A stretch of DNA of 55,000 bases from assembly GCA_009746045.1 (NCBI GenBank), contig RPFO01000076.1, positions 1 through 55,000 of the forward strand. Direction: 5' to 3'. The position numbers and the translations under genes are program-made. Of this stretch, positions 10,296 through 21,692 are shown piece by piece (position 1 is the first letter of the stretch; every line of letters begins with the position of its first letter). Below the pieces are notes generated by a model. That model was not told where the DNA came from and did not search any database. It saw nothing but the letters and a program-made list of their open reading frames with translations. The DNA comes from Mesostigma viride. Taxonomy: Eukaryota; Streptophyta; Mesostigmatophyceae; Mesostigmatales; Mesostigmataceae.

Positions 10296-10794
10296 GCCAC
10301 CGCCCCCCCACGGGTGTCCAGCCCGGCTCTGATCACTCCTACCGTTCACCACACCACACCATACCTCCTTGGTGCTCACCCCCAACACCTCTTTGACATT
10401 GGCATACTTCTCACAGTTGTCATGAATGTTGAAGTAGTGTGCTCTCAGGTTGGCCATCGCACGTGACAGCCACTCCCCCTTCTGCCCGTGGTTGATGTGG
10501 ATGCAATACCTGAAGCTAGTGCACATGTGCGTGATCACATCCTCGGTAAGCACCCTGGGTAACCCAGATAAGTGCTCCTTGTGTGCTGCATTGCTTGAGA
10601 GGGCCGCGATTCAGTGCATCGTCAGCAGCAAGCATCAAATGCTTGAACTGCTTGGCCAGTTCAGGTTGCGCCACGAGGGTTTGCATCAACCTCGTGGCCT
10701 CGTCCGCACTAAAGCGTGGCAGGACGGTCCCTGCGGCCTCGCCACTTGCCGTATCTGTGTGTTCGCCCGTGCGGCTCCGTGTACCGGAAGCCAT
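10296..10794 (-). pseudogene. Gag-like ORF of element A, frameshifted and truncated
   Basis: The frame starts MASGTRSRTGEHTD (10794), 20 bp inside the LTR copy at 10814-11159. This is the same position relative to the LTR as gag in element B, and the first residues are of similar type. After about 80 residues a frame change near 10550-10580 leads to a segment reading LTEDVITHMCTSFRYCIHIN, then GEWLSRAMANLRAHYFNIH and VKEVLGVSTKEVW. The frame is cut at 10296 by the LTR of element B. I recognise no enzyme domain; gag is inferred from position only. Confidence 0.45.
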
Positions 10795-10813
10795 CGGGAA
10801 TTTTATGAATACA

Positions 10814-11159
10814 AGTTAAAGCCCCCGACCGGCTGAGCTATGGCGGTCGGTCACGATGATCTTGGGATAAGGTGAACACAGAGAACTGCTGTGGAGCTGG
10901 CCAACCACTGGTTTATGTCTTAGCCAGCAAAGCCTATCCGGTTAGCCGTAACCGTGGGACAAGCTAGCTGTCCGTACCGACCCGGATAAGGCCCCGGACT
11001 GGGGCCTAGGTGGCGCCGGCCCTAGGCGCCGCCCTTAGGCCGGTCGACCGCATCGGACCGCCGGATTATAGCCGGCGGCTGAGCGGACGCTAGCGGAAGG
11101 CGTGCGGACGGACATGGGGAACTTAGAGCCAGATCCTAGGGCTCTAGAGTTACTCAACT
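10814..11159 (-). repeat. 5' LTR of element A
   Basis: In minus orientation it starts AGTTGAGTAACTC (11159) and ends GGGGGCTTTAACT, followed by TGTATTCAT. AGTT...AACT termini and the following TGTATT match elements B and C. Bases 10814-10973 repeat at 2138-2301; the rest has no second copy in the window. The right boundary is set where Gypsy integrase coding (NVGQIAEPRTQ) resumes, at 11160. Confidence 0.6.
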
Positions 11160-13975
11160 GGGTCCTAGGCTCGGCTATCTGCCCTACGTTGCTAGGTTTC
11201 ATTTCCTGACAGGATTGGCAGGTCCTAATAACATATTCATCTACATCCTTTAAGAGGGTACGTGGGCCAGTACTAGGAACGGGTTACTAGATCCCGTACC
11301 CGTTTACCGCCCTGGTGAGCAGCTAAATCATGCAACTCAAAAAGCAAGGAGGAGCGACAGATAGGAGGGACATAAAGGCGCCATTGAGGGGGAGAATCTG
11401 TTAACTGCACATATAAAAACCCACCTACAAATTTACAGGGGTATTTGCCTAACTGTTGGGGATGGGAGGCAATAGCAGCTAAAGCTTCCGGCTCAGTGGC
11501 CGTAAATCTACTGATAAGGCGTTCGAGATCAGAGGTAGGCATCGCTACAGAAGTATCTATATCAGGTTTAAAGAGGTCTCCTACCGCCTTGCCAAAGAGA
11601 AGGGGGGGTCCTAGAGGGACTATATTATCATAGGACTTTCCTGACCTAGTCGCTATATGGCTAAGCGGTATAGAACTTTTATGTTTCCCCTCCCCCCCCA
11701 CAGGGACCACAGGAAGGGCCTCACACGGGAGAGAGAGTCCTACGTGAGAAAGGAGGTCAGGCATACGAACAGCAGTATGAAAGAGGTAGGAATATTGTTT
11801 ATCATCCGGTAGTTCACCATAAGGGGGTACACCAAGAGTGGTAGGAACTAGAGTAGTATTGAGAACATCTTTAGAAGTCCTCGAAAAAGGAGTAATCTGC
11901 GCGGCGGGAGAGGGCATCAGGCACTATGTTATCTACACCTTTAACATACTGAAGTTTAAAAGGGGAAAACTGTGCTAAAAACTCCATGTAGCGCGCTTGA
12001 CGAGGGGTAAGGTTGGGTTGGGAGAGCAGATGGGTAAGGGGACGATGGTCCGTTTGTATAACTAATCTATAAGGATCTATCTCACAGGGTTCATTCAGGC
12101 AAACATCAAATTGGGCACCTTTAAGAAAGTGCTGCCACGCGTGGCAACAATACACCACAGCTAATAGTTCCTGCTGGTGTACAGGATAGTTGCGCTCCGC
12201 GGGGAGCATCGTCCTAGAAATATACTCAATTGGCTGTAAGCCCTGACCCTGATCCTGGAGAAGGACCCCACCTATAGCTACCTTACTAGCGTCTGTAGCT
12301 ACCACAAAGGGTTAATTGAAGTATCGGGTAGGATGAGAACGGGAGGAGTGAGGAGTAGGGATTTTAAACAATTAAAAGCAGATTGACACTCGCTACTCCA
12401 AAGGAAGGCGATATCTTTCTTTAACAAATGATTGATAGGGGCTGCTATAGTTGCAAAACGAGGGATAAAACGCCTATAGTAGGAGGCAATACCTAGGAAA
12501 CTACGCACACTTTAAACATCAGTAGGGGTAGGCCAATCCTGAATTGACTTAGTTTTATCCGGGTCGGTAGCGACACCGGCATCTGACAAAACATGTCCTA
12601 AAAATGGTACACTCCTACCAGAACGGACTTTAGCACGGCGAGCCCACAAAGAATTTTCAGACATTATTTCTAAGACTTTCTTTAAATCACGTAGGTGTGT
12701 TTCAAAATCTGGGGAGTAAATAAGGATGTCATCTAAGTAAGCCTGAGCACAAGAACGATCGTGCTCAGCTAAAGAAACAGAGGAGAAGGAAGGATCCCTT
12801 AAATCAGAGGACACTTGGGGAAGGTGAGAATTACCCATAACAGGTCTAAGCACTTCATTCATCAACATTTGAAAAGAGGCAGGAGAATTTCAGAGTCCCA
12901 TAGCCGCTACTCTAAACTGATAATGACCAAAAGGGGTAGCAAAGGCAGTTTTATGACAATCCTCGGGCGCTATTCGCAATTGCCAAAAACCATCTGCACA
13001 ATCCAACACTGTGAAACAGGTAGAACCTTTAACCTTATTAAATATATCATCAATACGAGGTAGAGGGTAGACATTTGGACTTCACAGTGATATCATTAAA
13101 CTTCCTATAATCAGTAACTAAACGAAACTTGCCATTTGGCTTAGGAACTAAAAGGACTCCAGCTGAGTAGGGGGAGTTACTAGGCTCTATCAATCCTGCT
13201 TCTAATAGTGATACTAAAATCTGTTTTAATTCCTTTAACTCGGTAGGGCCCATTCGGTACATCGGAGAATGCGTAGGAACTGCACCGTCTTCAATAACTA
13301 CACGGTGTAAAACAGAACGAGGAGGAGGATAAGAAGGAGTCTTTTCTTCAAAAACTTTGGAGTCATCTATCACAGCCATGTATCTTACTAGTTCGTGTTC
13401 CGTAAATCCCACACCTATGGTATCTACTGTGTTTACATCTATATCCACACTATTATTAGGGATAGGTATTTCCTGTACTTCTAGTTGAAGGAACATACAT
13501 AATAAATATCCATATTCCTTAATTTAGTTCAGATCGCAATTCATCATTGGACATTAATACTTCAGGTATAGGTCTTACAGGAGGATCAACAGGTGTAGGA
13601 GGAGTAATATCTACCAAGGATAAATTTTCTACTCTATAATGACGTTCCGGTACCCAGTAAGAACTATCTGGAAACCAGATGACCATAGTATCATAATTAA
13701 TAGTAATCTTATTATCCTGGTGCCAATCTAATCCTAATAATACATCAGCGGTAGTGATAGGACCTATAGTGGCCGTAAGGTTGACCGTACGTCCTTGTAT
13801 AACCAGGGGAAGGGATACCGTACCCGGGGAATGACTGGTGCGACCGTCAGCATAATGGACAGTGACAGGTTTGGTGTGAGGGATAGGGACTAGTCCTAAA
13901 CGCCTAACTAGGGCCTCGCTCACAAAGGAGCTAGCCGCACCGCTATCCTGCCTATCCACTATAACACAGAGACAT
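11160..13975 (-). pseudogene. Degenerate Ty3/Gypsy pol of element G (protease, RT, RNase H, start of integrase)
   Basis: Reading on the minus strand from 13975: an aspartic protease (DRQDSGAASSFVSE and VLLGLDWHQDN); reverse transcriptase (GLIEPSNSPYSAGVLLVPKP, NGKFRLVTDYRKFND, LDCADGFWQLRI, AYLDDILIYS, VPFLGHVLS); the connection domain (SFLGIASYYRRFIPRF); Gypsy RNase H (VATDASKVAIGGVLLQ, NYPVHQQELLAVV, IQTDHRPLTHLL, GVDNIVPDALSRR); and the integrase zinc finger (HDLAAHQGGKR then CQSCQEMKPSN). The order PR-RT-RH-IN is typical Gypsy. The copy is dead: there are frame changes near 13500, 13065 and 11280, a TGA in place of a Trp codon near 12893 in the sequence GL(W)NSPASFQ, and a TAA near 12511. 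The integrase core is missing because element A truncates it at 11160. Confidence 0.85.
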
Positions 13976-14086
13976 TCAAAAGTTCATCAGCATGCAAGAA
14001 GGGGTCTACAACAGTGTGAGGGACGGTTAAACCGCCATTCAAAAACATAAGAGGACGAACACGGAAGGGTAGGGATGATTCAGCTC

Positions 14087-14457
14087 CTATACAGAGGTTA
14101 TGAAAACAGGCAGGCAAAAACTATTATCTGGGGTACTATCTAAGGACCTGTCCAGGTTACCCCCGGCTGACTGGCCTACTGTTCCCCCTCCCCCCCCACA
14201 TCCATGCACGGAGACTAACCCCGAAGAAGACCCTGGCGAAAAAGCCACTGCTGGAGGGTCACGAGGGAGCGAAGAGGGTGCAGGAGCCTGATTATCATAG
14301 GGGAACCCTGAGGGTCCTGTCTGCACAGCATTCAGCCTACTAGGGGTAGCTGAGGGAATGCGGCCTGGAGTGGGACGAATAGGAGCACGCTGAGGGGTAC
14401 GAGGAGGGCGAGCATCGGGATGAGGGGGAGCACCCGAAAGGAACTTGGGGCACTCAC
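14087..14457 (-). pseudogene. Gag C-terminal part of Gypsy element G
   Basis: This frame begins with the last Cys of a zinc knuckle (ECPKFLSGAPPHP) and continues as a Pro-rich tail to a stop at 14087. The first three zinc ligands lie 7.9 kb away at 22309-22370 (CYHCKEVGHLKRE). Joining the two sides at the CTCAC duplication restores a C-X2-C-X4-H-X4-C pattern, so this is the other half of the gag split by element C. Confidence 0.75.
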
Positions 14458-15073
14458 AGTTGAATGAGAGTTTACCACCGAGGGAATCCATGGCTCTTGC
14501 AGGAAAGTTGCCTTTATTATAATGAGCAAACACAGACGTAAGTCACGTCAAGTCCGAGACTGCACGTAGCACAGACGACAGGGTCGTTATGCCAAGAGAG
14601 CGTGCACGCAAGAGCTAGCGTCCCGGTGCGACCAAGTCACACATATAGCTTGCTAGGGACGCGTCCAAGTATTCAGCTGCACTGTCACAGCTGAACTGTC
14701 AATCAATTGATTACACAGACTCTGGCACGCCTTTGGCGCGCAGATCTATCAATTGTCCATACGGCTAGTCCTGTGGACCTATCCGTACACTAGTCAGCAT
14801 CAATTGTCTCATAGGTCCTGGCGCGCTACAGTGCGCCTACCTATCAATTGACCATCAAGTCCTGTACAAGTCCTGTCAACGTCCTGCGGACTATCAAAGT
14901 GACACTTGTACATCCTGTGTCCGTACGCGCCCACAGTGGCGCGCCGGGTACTGTCGGCACAGCCTAGGAAACGTCATAACTTTTACGTTCCTTAACCAAA
15001 TGAGGCGTTCAAGGTGCCGTTGGAAAGAGCGTAACAATCTCTATCCATCTAACGTAAATCCTTTACGTTAACT
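14458..15073 (-). repeat. 3' LTR of element C
   Basis: Identical over its 616 bp to 21693-22308 as far as I compared line by line. Termini are AGTT and AACT. It contains four ATCAATTG motifs and several GTCCTG repeats in its central part, possibly promoter elements. Confidence 0.92.
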
Positions 15074-16024
15074 CCAATCCCTTCTTTTCTTTAGGGATCA
15101 CATCCCCTGCCAGGGACCCTTGAAGTAGCTTGAAATGTCCTTCACTCCAGCTTGAAGCTTGAACAGATGTCTTTAATGGCCAATGCCATTCCCCCAGCCC
15201 TTTCTTTTAAGGAACTGGAAAAGAAACAGATCTGCCACAGGGAAAACCATTTCATGAGAAATGGATAAAAACCTATGGAAGTGGCATTACAGAGTACCAC
15301 CAGATATTAGAAACACACAAAATTAAATACATACAGGTTAATTCTATGAGGTCTTCTCCAGGAATTAATCCCATCACCTCGGTAGAGCCTCCAGTACAAT
15401 GACCTTCTGGCGGTGAGTTACATTAATCCCAGATACTAATCCCATAAAACCCAGTACATATCTAATATAAGCACAATAAATCCATGACAATTGAAATACC
15501 ACTTGACAAAGTAAGACGTATTACAATAGTTTCCCCGTCATACTCTCAACAGGTTAGTATTGGCGCCCGTCTTATGGCGCCCGTCTACTTGTCAGATGAT
15601 AAATTGCCACAGCAAACAAATGACAAAATGAAACACATAGGCAACAATTAAATCCTGCCCTGGGGAACTAGGGAAGTCTGAACAGGTAAAACACCTGAGC
15701 AGGCCAGCTTGTAGAAACATAATACCAGGGAATCGAACCCCGCCCTATAAACCCCAGAATAAAGGTTCCCAGACCATTGTGAGAGGTATGTACAAATATA
15801 CATTTCTTTTTAAATAGAATACATGGTCTGTAATGGACCTGTCAACCTTGTGTAGTCAACAGCATGAACCCCAGCCAAAACCTGGCTGTATCCTGATTAA
15901 AATCAGAGTGAGTGTACCATGGTCCATGAGCCTTAGTACAGACTAAAATACAGGTATTATGCCAGTCACAATGCTGACACTACCACACAATCTGCTCTCC
16001 AATGCCCTATAACCAGGCACCAGC
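15074..16024 (-). other. 3' non-coding region of element C
   Basis: This stretch of about 950 bp between the pol stop and the 3' LTR has no credible reading frame. It ends at the LTR with the polypurine tract. It may hold remnants of a second LTR, but I see no matching copy upstream of gag. Confidence 0.5.
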
Positions 16025-19000
16025 TTAGACAGCTTGCTGAGATGGGTCCATCAGAGACTGAAGAACCTTGTATTGCACTGCTGCCTTCTGCACTAGCTTG
16101 GTCAAAGCATCAGCAGGATTGTCAACCCCAGGGATATGCTCAATATTGGCCAAGGAGGACAATTCCTTAAGAAGGAGATAATCCAAGTCCCTACTTCTGG
16201 CCATCTGCCTGTGCACAAACTGCACCATCCCCATGGAGTCTGTTTTTAGAAGAGTGGTAACCTGAAGTGGCCAAGGAGTGTTAGAAGTCATCTGATGAAG
16301 CAACTCCTTCAGATAAAGGCTTGTGTGAATGCCTTCACAAATAGCCCTGCATTCTGCCACATCACTACTGACAGCCACCCGTTTGTGCAGGCGACTGAAC
16401 CAGCTCACCAAACTCCCCAGGCCTTCCTGTCTGAGCACAAAGAGCCCTGCAGCCCTGCCCCTGACCTTGGAGACCTGCCTGCTGTCCATTGAGCTATCCA
16501 CATACAGCTCCATGCAAATGGGTTGTGATAAATCCACTGCAGACAACAGAATGCCAGACGAAGCCCTGACCTGATCAGCCACCTTGGCAGACCCTAGCTC
16601 TGTCAGCATGTCATCAGGCAACCTGGCTATGACCATAAGGTCTGGCCTGGAAATGCCTGCCACCCAAGCAACCATGCCCCTCACCATGGGACACAGTGCC
16701 TGTGTGATGACTGGAGGAAGCTTGCTAATGAGGGTCTCTTGATAATCGTTGCCCCCCACCAGCAGCATACGCCACTCCCCCCCTTCTTCACCAGTGTGGC
16801 CTCCATGCCCACAAACAGGAGAGGCTCATTCTCCACCTGCCATTGCTCCCTACCCAGAGGAAACTTGGACTTAATGATGGAGATCAGCTCCTTAAGCCAC
16901 GACGTGGGAGCTATCAGATGTAGGTCATCCCCGTGCAGCGAAGCATACACTGGTAGGCCTTCCCATTGCCCCAGAAACAGACAGGGGTCTACAGGAGAAA
17001 CCTTCAAGTTGCAATGCTCCTTCAGGAAACGGTTGAGAGTCTCCCTCCAGATTATTGGACTTGACCTCAGGCCCTCCAGGCCCTTGAGGATTTTAAGGAA
17101 CTCAGTGTGAATGTCCCTTTTCCATACAGCAGGCACCCTGACATAGAAAGGCGTCTTGCCCTCCCACTTTTCCTGTGCCACATCTGCATCCCCCTCCAGA
17201 AATGCCCTCTTGAAGTCTACCACCACTGAGCCATAGTCCAAGCCCTTGTTGAGAAGGCCTAGAAATACACACAGCAGCAGCCTCCAAGTGTCATGCAGCA
17301 TGCCAGGGGTATACAACTCCTCAGCGGTGCACTCACCAGTACCCTTGAACTCATTCAGTACTGGCCTGACGTGTGGTACCTTGACCCCGTCCACCTCCTT
17401 CATCTTGATGACAAACTTGAGCTTGAGTAGACGTCGTGCAGGAGGCAGGTCATTGACAGGTTCCACGCATTTCTTGGAGATCCAGTCCTCCCCAGATTTA
17501 ATCAGACCCAGTGTGACCTGGGGACACATAATGGGAGAGGACATGAGCTTCACCAGGCCTTGGTAGTTTATAGGGCTGTGTCCAGCAAGTGAGTGAGGAC
17601 CAATGCCCAAACTGCTTGGATGACTAGCAGCTGGCAATATGAGGTCATCAACCAAGGGCTCCTGCCCCTGGCACACTTGCACACGCTTAACCGTCCTGGT
17701 TACTGCACGTGATAGGTGAGTGGTCCTGAAATTAATCAGTGGGACCTGACCAGCCCCTTCCTTAGTCAGGAGAGAGGACGTGATCACTACCCCATCCTGG
17801 CATAGGAAATTCTGCCCCAGAAGAGCAGGTCCCTGATAGCCCTCCAAGACACAAAAAGCAGTGTCCTGTCCAAGGATAGGAATGGATACCTCACCCAGTA
17901 CCTTCACGTGTACCCCGCCACTGAAGTCAGACACAAACTGATAGCTGGGTTCAGTCATGCTGTACCCTGCTGCAGCTCTGGTCCCAATGATGGAAACCTG
18001 AGAATTAGTGTCTACCTCTAAGGCAGTGTCCAGCCCCAGATTGCCATGCCACCTGAGCTTGGCTACCTTGGGCTGCTTCTTGGCCCTTTGCAGAGCCCCA
18101 ATTAATCCAGCCAAACTTGTCCCCCTGGGCTTGGTTAGAGCCTTGGGCTTGACAGTTGACTCCCCAGCTGTTGACCTTGCAGCCTGTTCAACAGGTACCT
18201 CTGCAACCTGGCCAGGGCTGACAGATTCCCCTGCAACAGATGTGGTCGTTGCATCAGTGATGTCACTTGGGACCTGAAAATCCTGCAGGTCCTGTGAGCC
18301 TTGTGCCTGACTGCCCTCATTCATCAGGTTAGGCTTGACATATGACCAACTCAGCCGGTGCACATGCTTTGGTTCGTCCTCCATGCTGACCAAGCATGCG
18401 TGGCTAGCTTCATCAACCTGGGTAACCACCCCAGGACTCCAGCTACCACGTTTGCCATAAAGGCTAGGTTCCTTCCAAGCTAGGACCTTCTGACCCACTT
18501 GTGGCTCCAGCATCTTCCAACCCCGGTCCTTCTCCCTCAGCTTGGCAAAGGTGACATGTGCAGCATGTTTCCAGCCCTCCAGCACATGTGGTGGGCACAG
18601 GCCATGATATAGACCCATTGGGCTGACAGCAACTCCATCATAGTAGAAGTTAACCCTGCTGTTCAGCTGCTGCTCCACGTTCCTCAGCCATGCACTCCTG
18701 ACAAGTGCAGGTGCAGATAAGGGTACCCAGTCTTCAGAGATAATCAATTTCTTGACCTCCTGGATTGCCCTCTCTATAGCACCCTGCTGCCCATGAGCCT
18801 CCCTAGGTGTAACCAGCAACTCAGGAAGGGTGGGATCACCCTTGAGATGCTGAAACTGCATGTCCACCTGGATCCTTGTGGTAGGAAACTTGGCTCTTAC
18901 ATTCTGCAGGGCAGCCAGCAAGTACCTGTTCTTCATAGAAGGTAAATGCTCCAGCACCTTGTATTTTGTGTACCTGTCCACGCACACCAACAGTTGCATG

Positions 19001-19650
19001 CCCCTGATGTGTTGGATATCACACTGCAGATCACCAATGCTCTGAGGTATAGCTTTGGCATGTGATTTCCTGGGCTTGTTGGAGGACAACTGGCACTTAC
19101 ACCGTGAGGCAGCTTGCTGACACGCCTTAAGAAGGGGTGCCCTGCCCATACGGAAGGCAAAGTTGTTTGACAGAGAAGTGGCATGCCCAAACATGTTGTG
19201 GATTCGGGCACCCAACTCCTGGTACACAGAGGAAGCAGTCCCTGGCACAGTCAGGACTGTGCTGTCAGGTTGTCCAGCATCACCATGCTGTCTTCCATCC
19301 TGTTCTGACTCAGAGTCTGAGTCACCCTGCTCATGCCCAACACCTGGACCGCCAGCAGGGACCACATGCATACCACCAGAGGCCTTCACACCCCTCTGTG
19401 GTTGTACATTGGTTTCTCTCAAAATGAGAGGTCCACCCTCGTGCCCAGCACAAGGATGCATGGGGTCAGACATTCTTACAGCTGCACCAGCTGTCAAGGA
19501 CGTCTTCATAGGAACCTGTACCTCTCCAGGTGACCTGGGGCCACCATGAACCTGGAGATCACCCTCTTGTTGCCCAGATATAAAATCTGCATTGGAGCAC
19601 CTGGCCTCCCCCTTGGGTGAATTAAGGTGTGTAGGGGTTGCCTCAGACAG
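16025..19650 (-). CDS. Retrotransposon pol of element C (integrase, protease-like, RT, RNase H)
   Basis: The frame is open from just after the UGA at 19651-19653; its first Met is at 19509. Counting from that Met: a His/Cys region (H104, H109, C137, C139); integrase core D164 (QCDIQHI), D216 (IQVDMQF) and E246 (AIERAIQ); a protease-like domain with LEVDTNSQVSII near 498-508 and PALLGQNFL near 561-569; and reverse transcriptase with VVVDFKRAFLEGD near 762-774 and LHGDD near 858-862. A one-base frame change in a G7 run (about 16774-16780) then leads to MLLVGGNDYQETL, SRPDLMV and a copia-type RNase H (VSWFSRLHKR, LKTDSMGMVQF, NPADALTK) ending at 16025. Domain order matches element B. Apart from the homopolymer shift, which could be a sequencing error, the pol looks intact. 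The RT family is Ty1/copia-like. Confidence 0.85.
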
Positions 19651-20757
19651 TCACTGCTCCTTGTTGTCTTCTTGCTGACTGCCCTTTGAAGGCTGGCCTG
19701 CCTGGGACTTGTTGTTGTTCTTGTTGTTGTTTTTCTTGTTGCTGCCCTGGCCCTGGGTCTTCTTGAAGCTGGGACACTCCTTCTTGATGTGCCCCCACCC
19801 CTTGCACAGGTAGCACTGGATCTTTGACTTGCCCTGGCCTCCTCCCCCGTTGTCAGGCGCGTTACCCTGCCTGGGCTTACCACCCACCCTCCTGAACACC
19901 GACTTGGCATGTGATTGCCCGTCAGGGTCGGGTGAATGGTTGGCCTTCCGCTTGTTGTGGTTGCCCCCACGTCCTCCTTGGCTTCTGTCAGCCTCAGACG
20001 TCTTGGAGCCCCCCTGGGCACGCCCACCTGCGTGGGTAGCCTTCACAGCTGGCATTCCACCCTCAAACAGCTCCTCTGCCTCGAGTGCTTGTTTGATTAT
20101 GACCTTGTAGGCCTTGAGGGTAGAGTGTGGGGCACACATGACCTTTAAAGAGCCACGTGTTGCCTTGTCCAGCCCAGAAACCTTGAGCCAGTTTGTCAGG
20201 GCTATGCTGTCAGCGACATTGAAGCCGTGAGCCCTGCCCTCCTCAACCATTTTACAATAATTGAGGAAGTTCTGGATAAGGTCTCCCTTAACCTCCCACC
20301 CTTGGTATTTATCCTGCCAATGGATCCCCACTTTCTTCCGTTGATCCTCTAGCAGCTCCCTCAGCTCTGCCACGTAGACTGCCCAGGCCTTGTTGGCCTT
20401 CTTGCACTCTCTAGTGAGGTCTTTAATCTGATCTGTGCACTTGCCAAAAGTCTGGCTGCCTATCCAGATCTGATAATAGTTTGTACCCCGTACAAGCTTG
20501 GAAACCCCTCTAGTCCTTCCACAAACTCCTCTGCCTGCTTTGGCTTTGAGTCTGAAGTGACAGGTTGCAGCTGATTAACAATAAGCAGACCCTGGTGGTG
20601 AGATCATATCCAGAAACAGCATGTGTAGTTTATTATTCAAAGGGATATTAGTGATTTCTCCGGTGACCCCCACGTCATCTACGTGAGCGGTCCCGCTACC
20701 AGCACCCCCATTATTATTCCCACTGGCTAGGCCCTTGCTACGGCGTCCCTCAGCCAT
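19651..20757 (-). CDS. Gag of element C, ending at an in-frame UGA
   Basis: The region starts MAEGRRSKGLASG (20757). A long frame from 20373 (MAELRELLEDQRKK) runs to a TGA at 19651-19653, with the zinc knuckle CYLCKGWGHIKKEC and an Asn/Lys/Gln-rich tail. Between about 20600 and 20500 the most protein-like reading moves to another frame (QLQPVTSDSKPKQAEEFV) before returning at KLVRGTNYYQIWIG, so two small indels or an unusual event break the middle. Gag would form the particle and bind RNA. After the TGA the same frame continues (LSEATPTHLNSPKGEA) without another stop into pol, which suggests a readthrough arrangement. The base after the stop is C (UGA CUG), a context associated with leaky UGA codons. 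Confidence 0.65.
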
Positions 20758-20879
20758 GGTAAACTACACTAGCTGTGTATGGCCCTGAGCTAAGCAGCTG
20801 GAAAACAAAAGACAGGTAGATATGTACAATCTGTCAAAAAGCCGCCTGCCCCGGTGCCGACCGCGCCACCATGCCGAAT
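20758..20879 (-). other. Spacer between the first ORF and gag of element C
   Basis: A gap of 122 bp with no coding. If gag-pol is a nested element, its lost 5' end should be here, but no LTR-like sequence, TG/CA end or target duplication is visible. Confidence 0.4.
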
Positions 20880-21665
20880 TCAGTCGAGACCACGAAAATC
20901 GCAGTAGTCGTAGTCGTAAATTGGATCGTTGGCGACAGGCGCAGGCGCCTCCTGGCCTTGCCCAACCTCAATCGTCACCGGAGTTTCGATGACGATGGGG
21001 TCCAACCGACGTCCCGTCACCGGATCAATGCGGCGACGACGGCGGCGGGTGACGATGCGGAGCGGGTTGGTAAGAATCGTTAGAAAATCCCACCCGTCCG
21101 GCGCCCACTCTCGCAATGCAGACAAGAACGCGACAAGATTGAGCAGCAATTGCCGCTCACGCGTCCGGAAGCCTCGCGACAGCAACTGCAGAATCGCAAG
21201 GTCTTGAAACAGGTTGGTCGTAATCGTCGGAATGACGCCCGAACGAACCGACAGCCAGTTAGCGAGATTGCGCTGGTAACCTGTAAGCGATGAAACCGCG
21301 TTGTCGATCTCCTCAGAGACCTCGGCAACCGCGCTGGGCGCTTGCAACCCCGCCCGGGTATGGACCTCGAAGTCCGCGAGCAAAGCTCGAATGGAATCAA
21401 GGTAATCGCGAAACCCCGAAACAATCGAAGGTTGCGGAGGCGGGGGCGGCAGTCGTAGGTTTTGCAGCAGTGCCTGCTGCTGAGCGCGTAGCTCCGCACT
21501 GGACGCTACCGCCTGGTCAACAACACGCTGCCACGCCGGATTAAGAACCGGACGATCTTCACGAACAGGAGTCGTCGAAGGACCAGCCGGAGATTCGGCG
21601 ATGTCCGCTGGACTGCCCAAAATTTCAGAATCCCTCGGAATGCGGAACTCCATCGAGTCCGGCAT
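20880..21665 (-). CDS. First ORF of element C, unknown (gag-like position)
   Basis: The frame of 262 codons starts MPDSMEFRIPRDSEILG 28 bp inside the 5' LTR and ends CDFRGLD. The middle is helical, with a Pro run (LPPPPPQP) and leucine-rich stretches (FQDLAILQLLSRGF, LLLNLVAFLSALREW). A strongly basic run (TRRRRRRIDPVTGRR) follows, and an acidic/Tyr-rich end (DPIYDYDYCDF). I see no zinc knuckle, protease or nuclease motif. Position suggests a gag or an extra structural protein; the basic run could bind nucleic acid or act as a nuclear signal. GC-rich codon use differs from the more AT-balanced gag-pol downstream, which favours a composite origin. The start is the only Met near the LTR. Confidence 0.6.
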   Translation of the reverse strand: MPDSMEFRIPRDSEILGSPADIAESPAGPSTTPVREDRPVLNPAWQRVVDQAVASSAELRAQQQALLQNLRLPPPPPQPSIVSGFRDYLDSIRALLADFEVHTRAGLQAPSAVAEVSEEIDNAVSSLTGYQRNLANWLSVRSGVIPTITTNLFQDLAILQLLSRGFRTRERQLLLNLVAFLSALREWAPDGWDFLTILTNPLRIVTRRRRRRIDPVTGRRLDPIVIETPVTIEVGQGQEAPAPVANDPIYDYDYCDFRGLD

Positions 21666-21692
21666 TTTTCTTGGTACGAAGATTGTAATACG

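Noticed and set aside
16739-19549. Plus-strand frames of 90-130 codons opposite pol of element C
   Set aside because: Antisense shadows of the RT, integrase and gag coding; no motifs.
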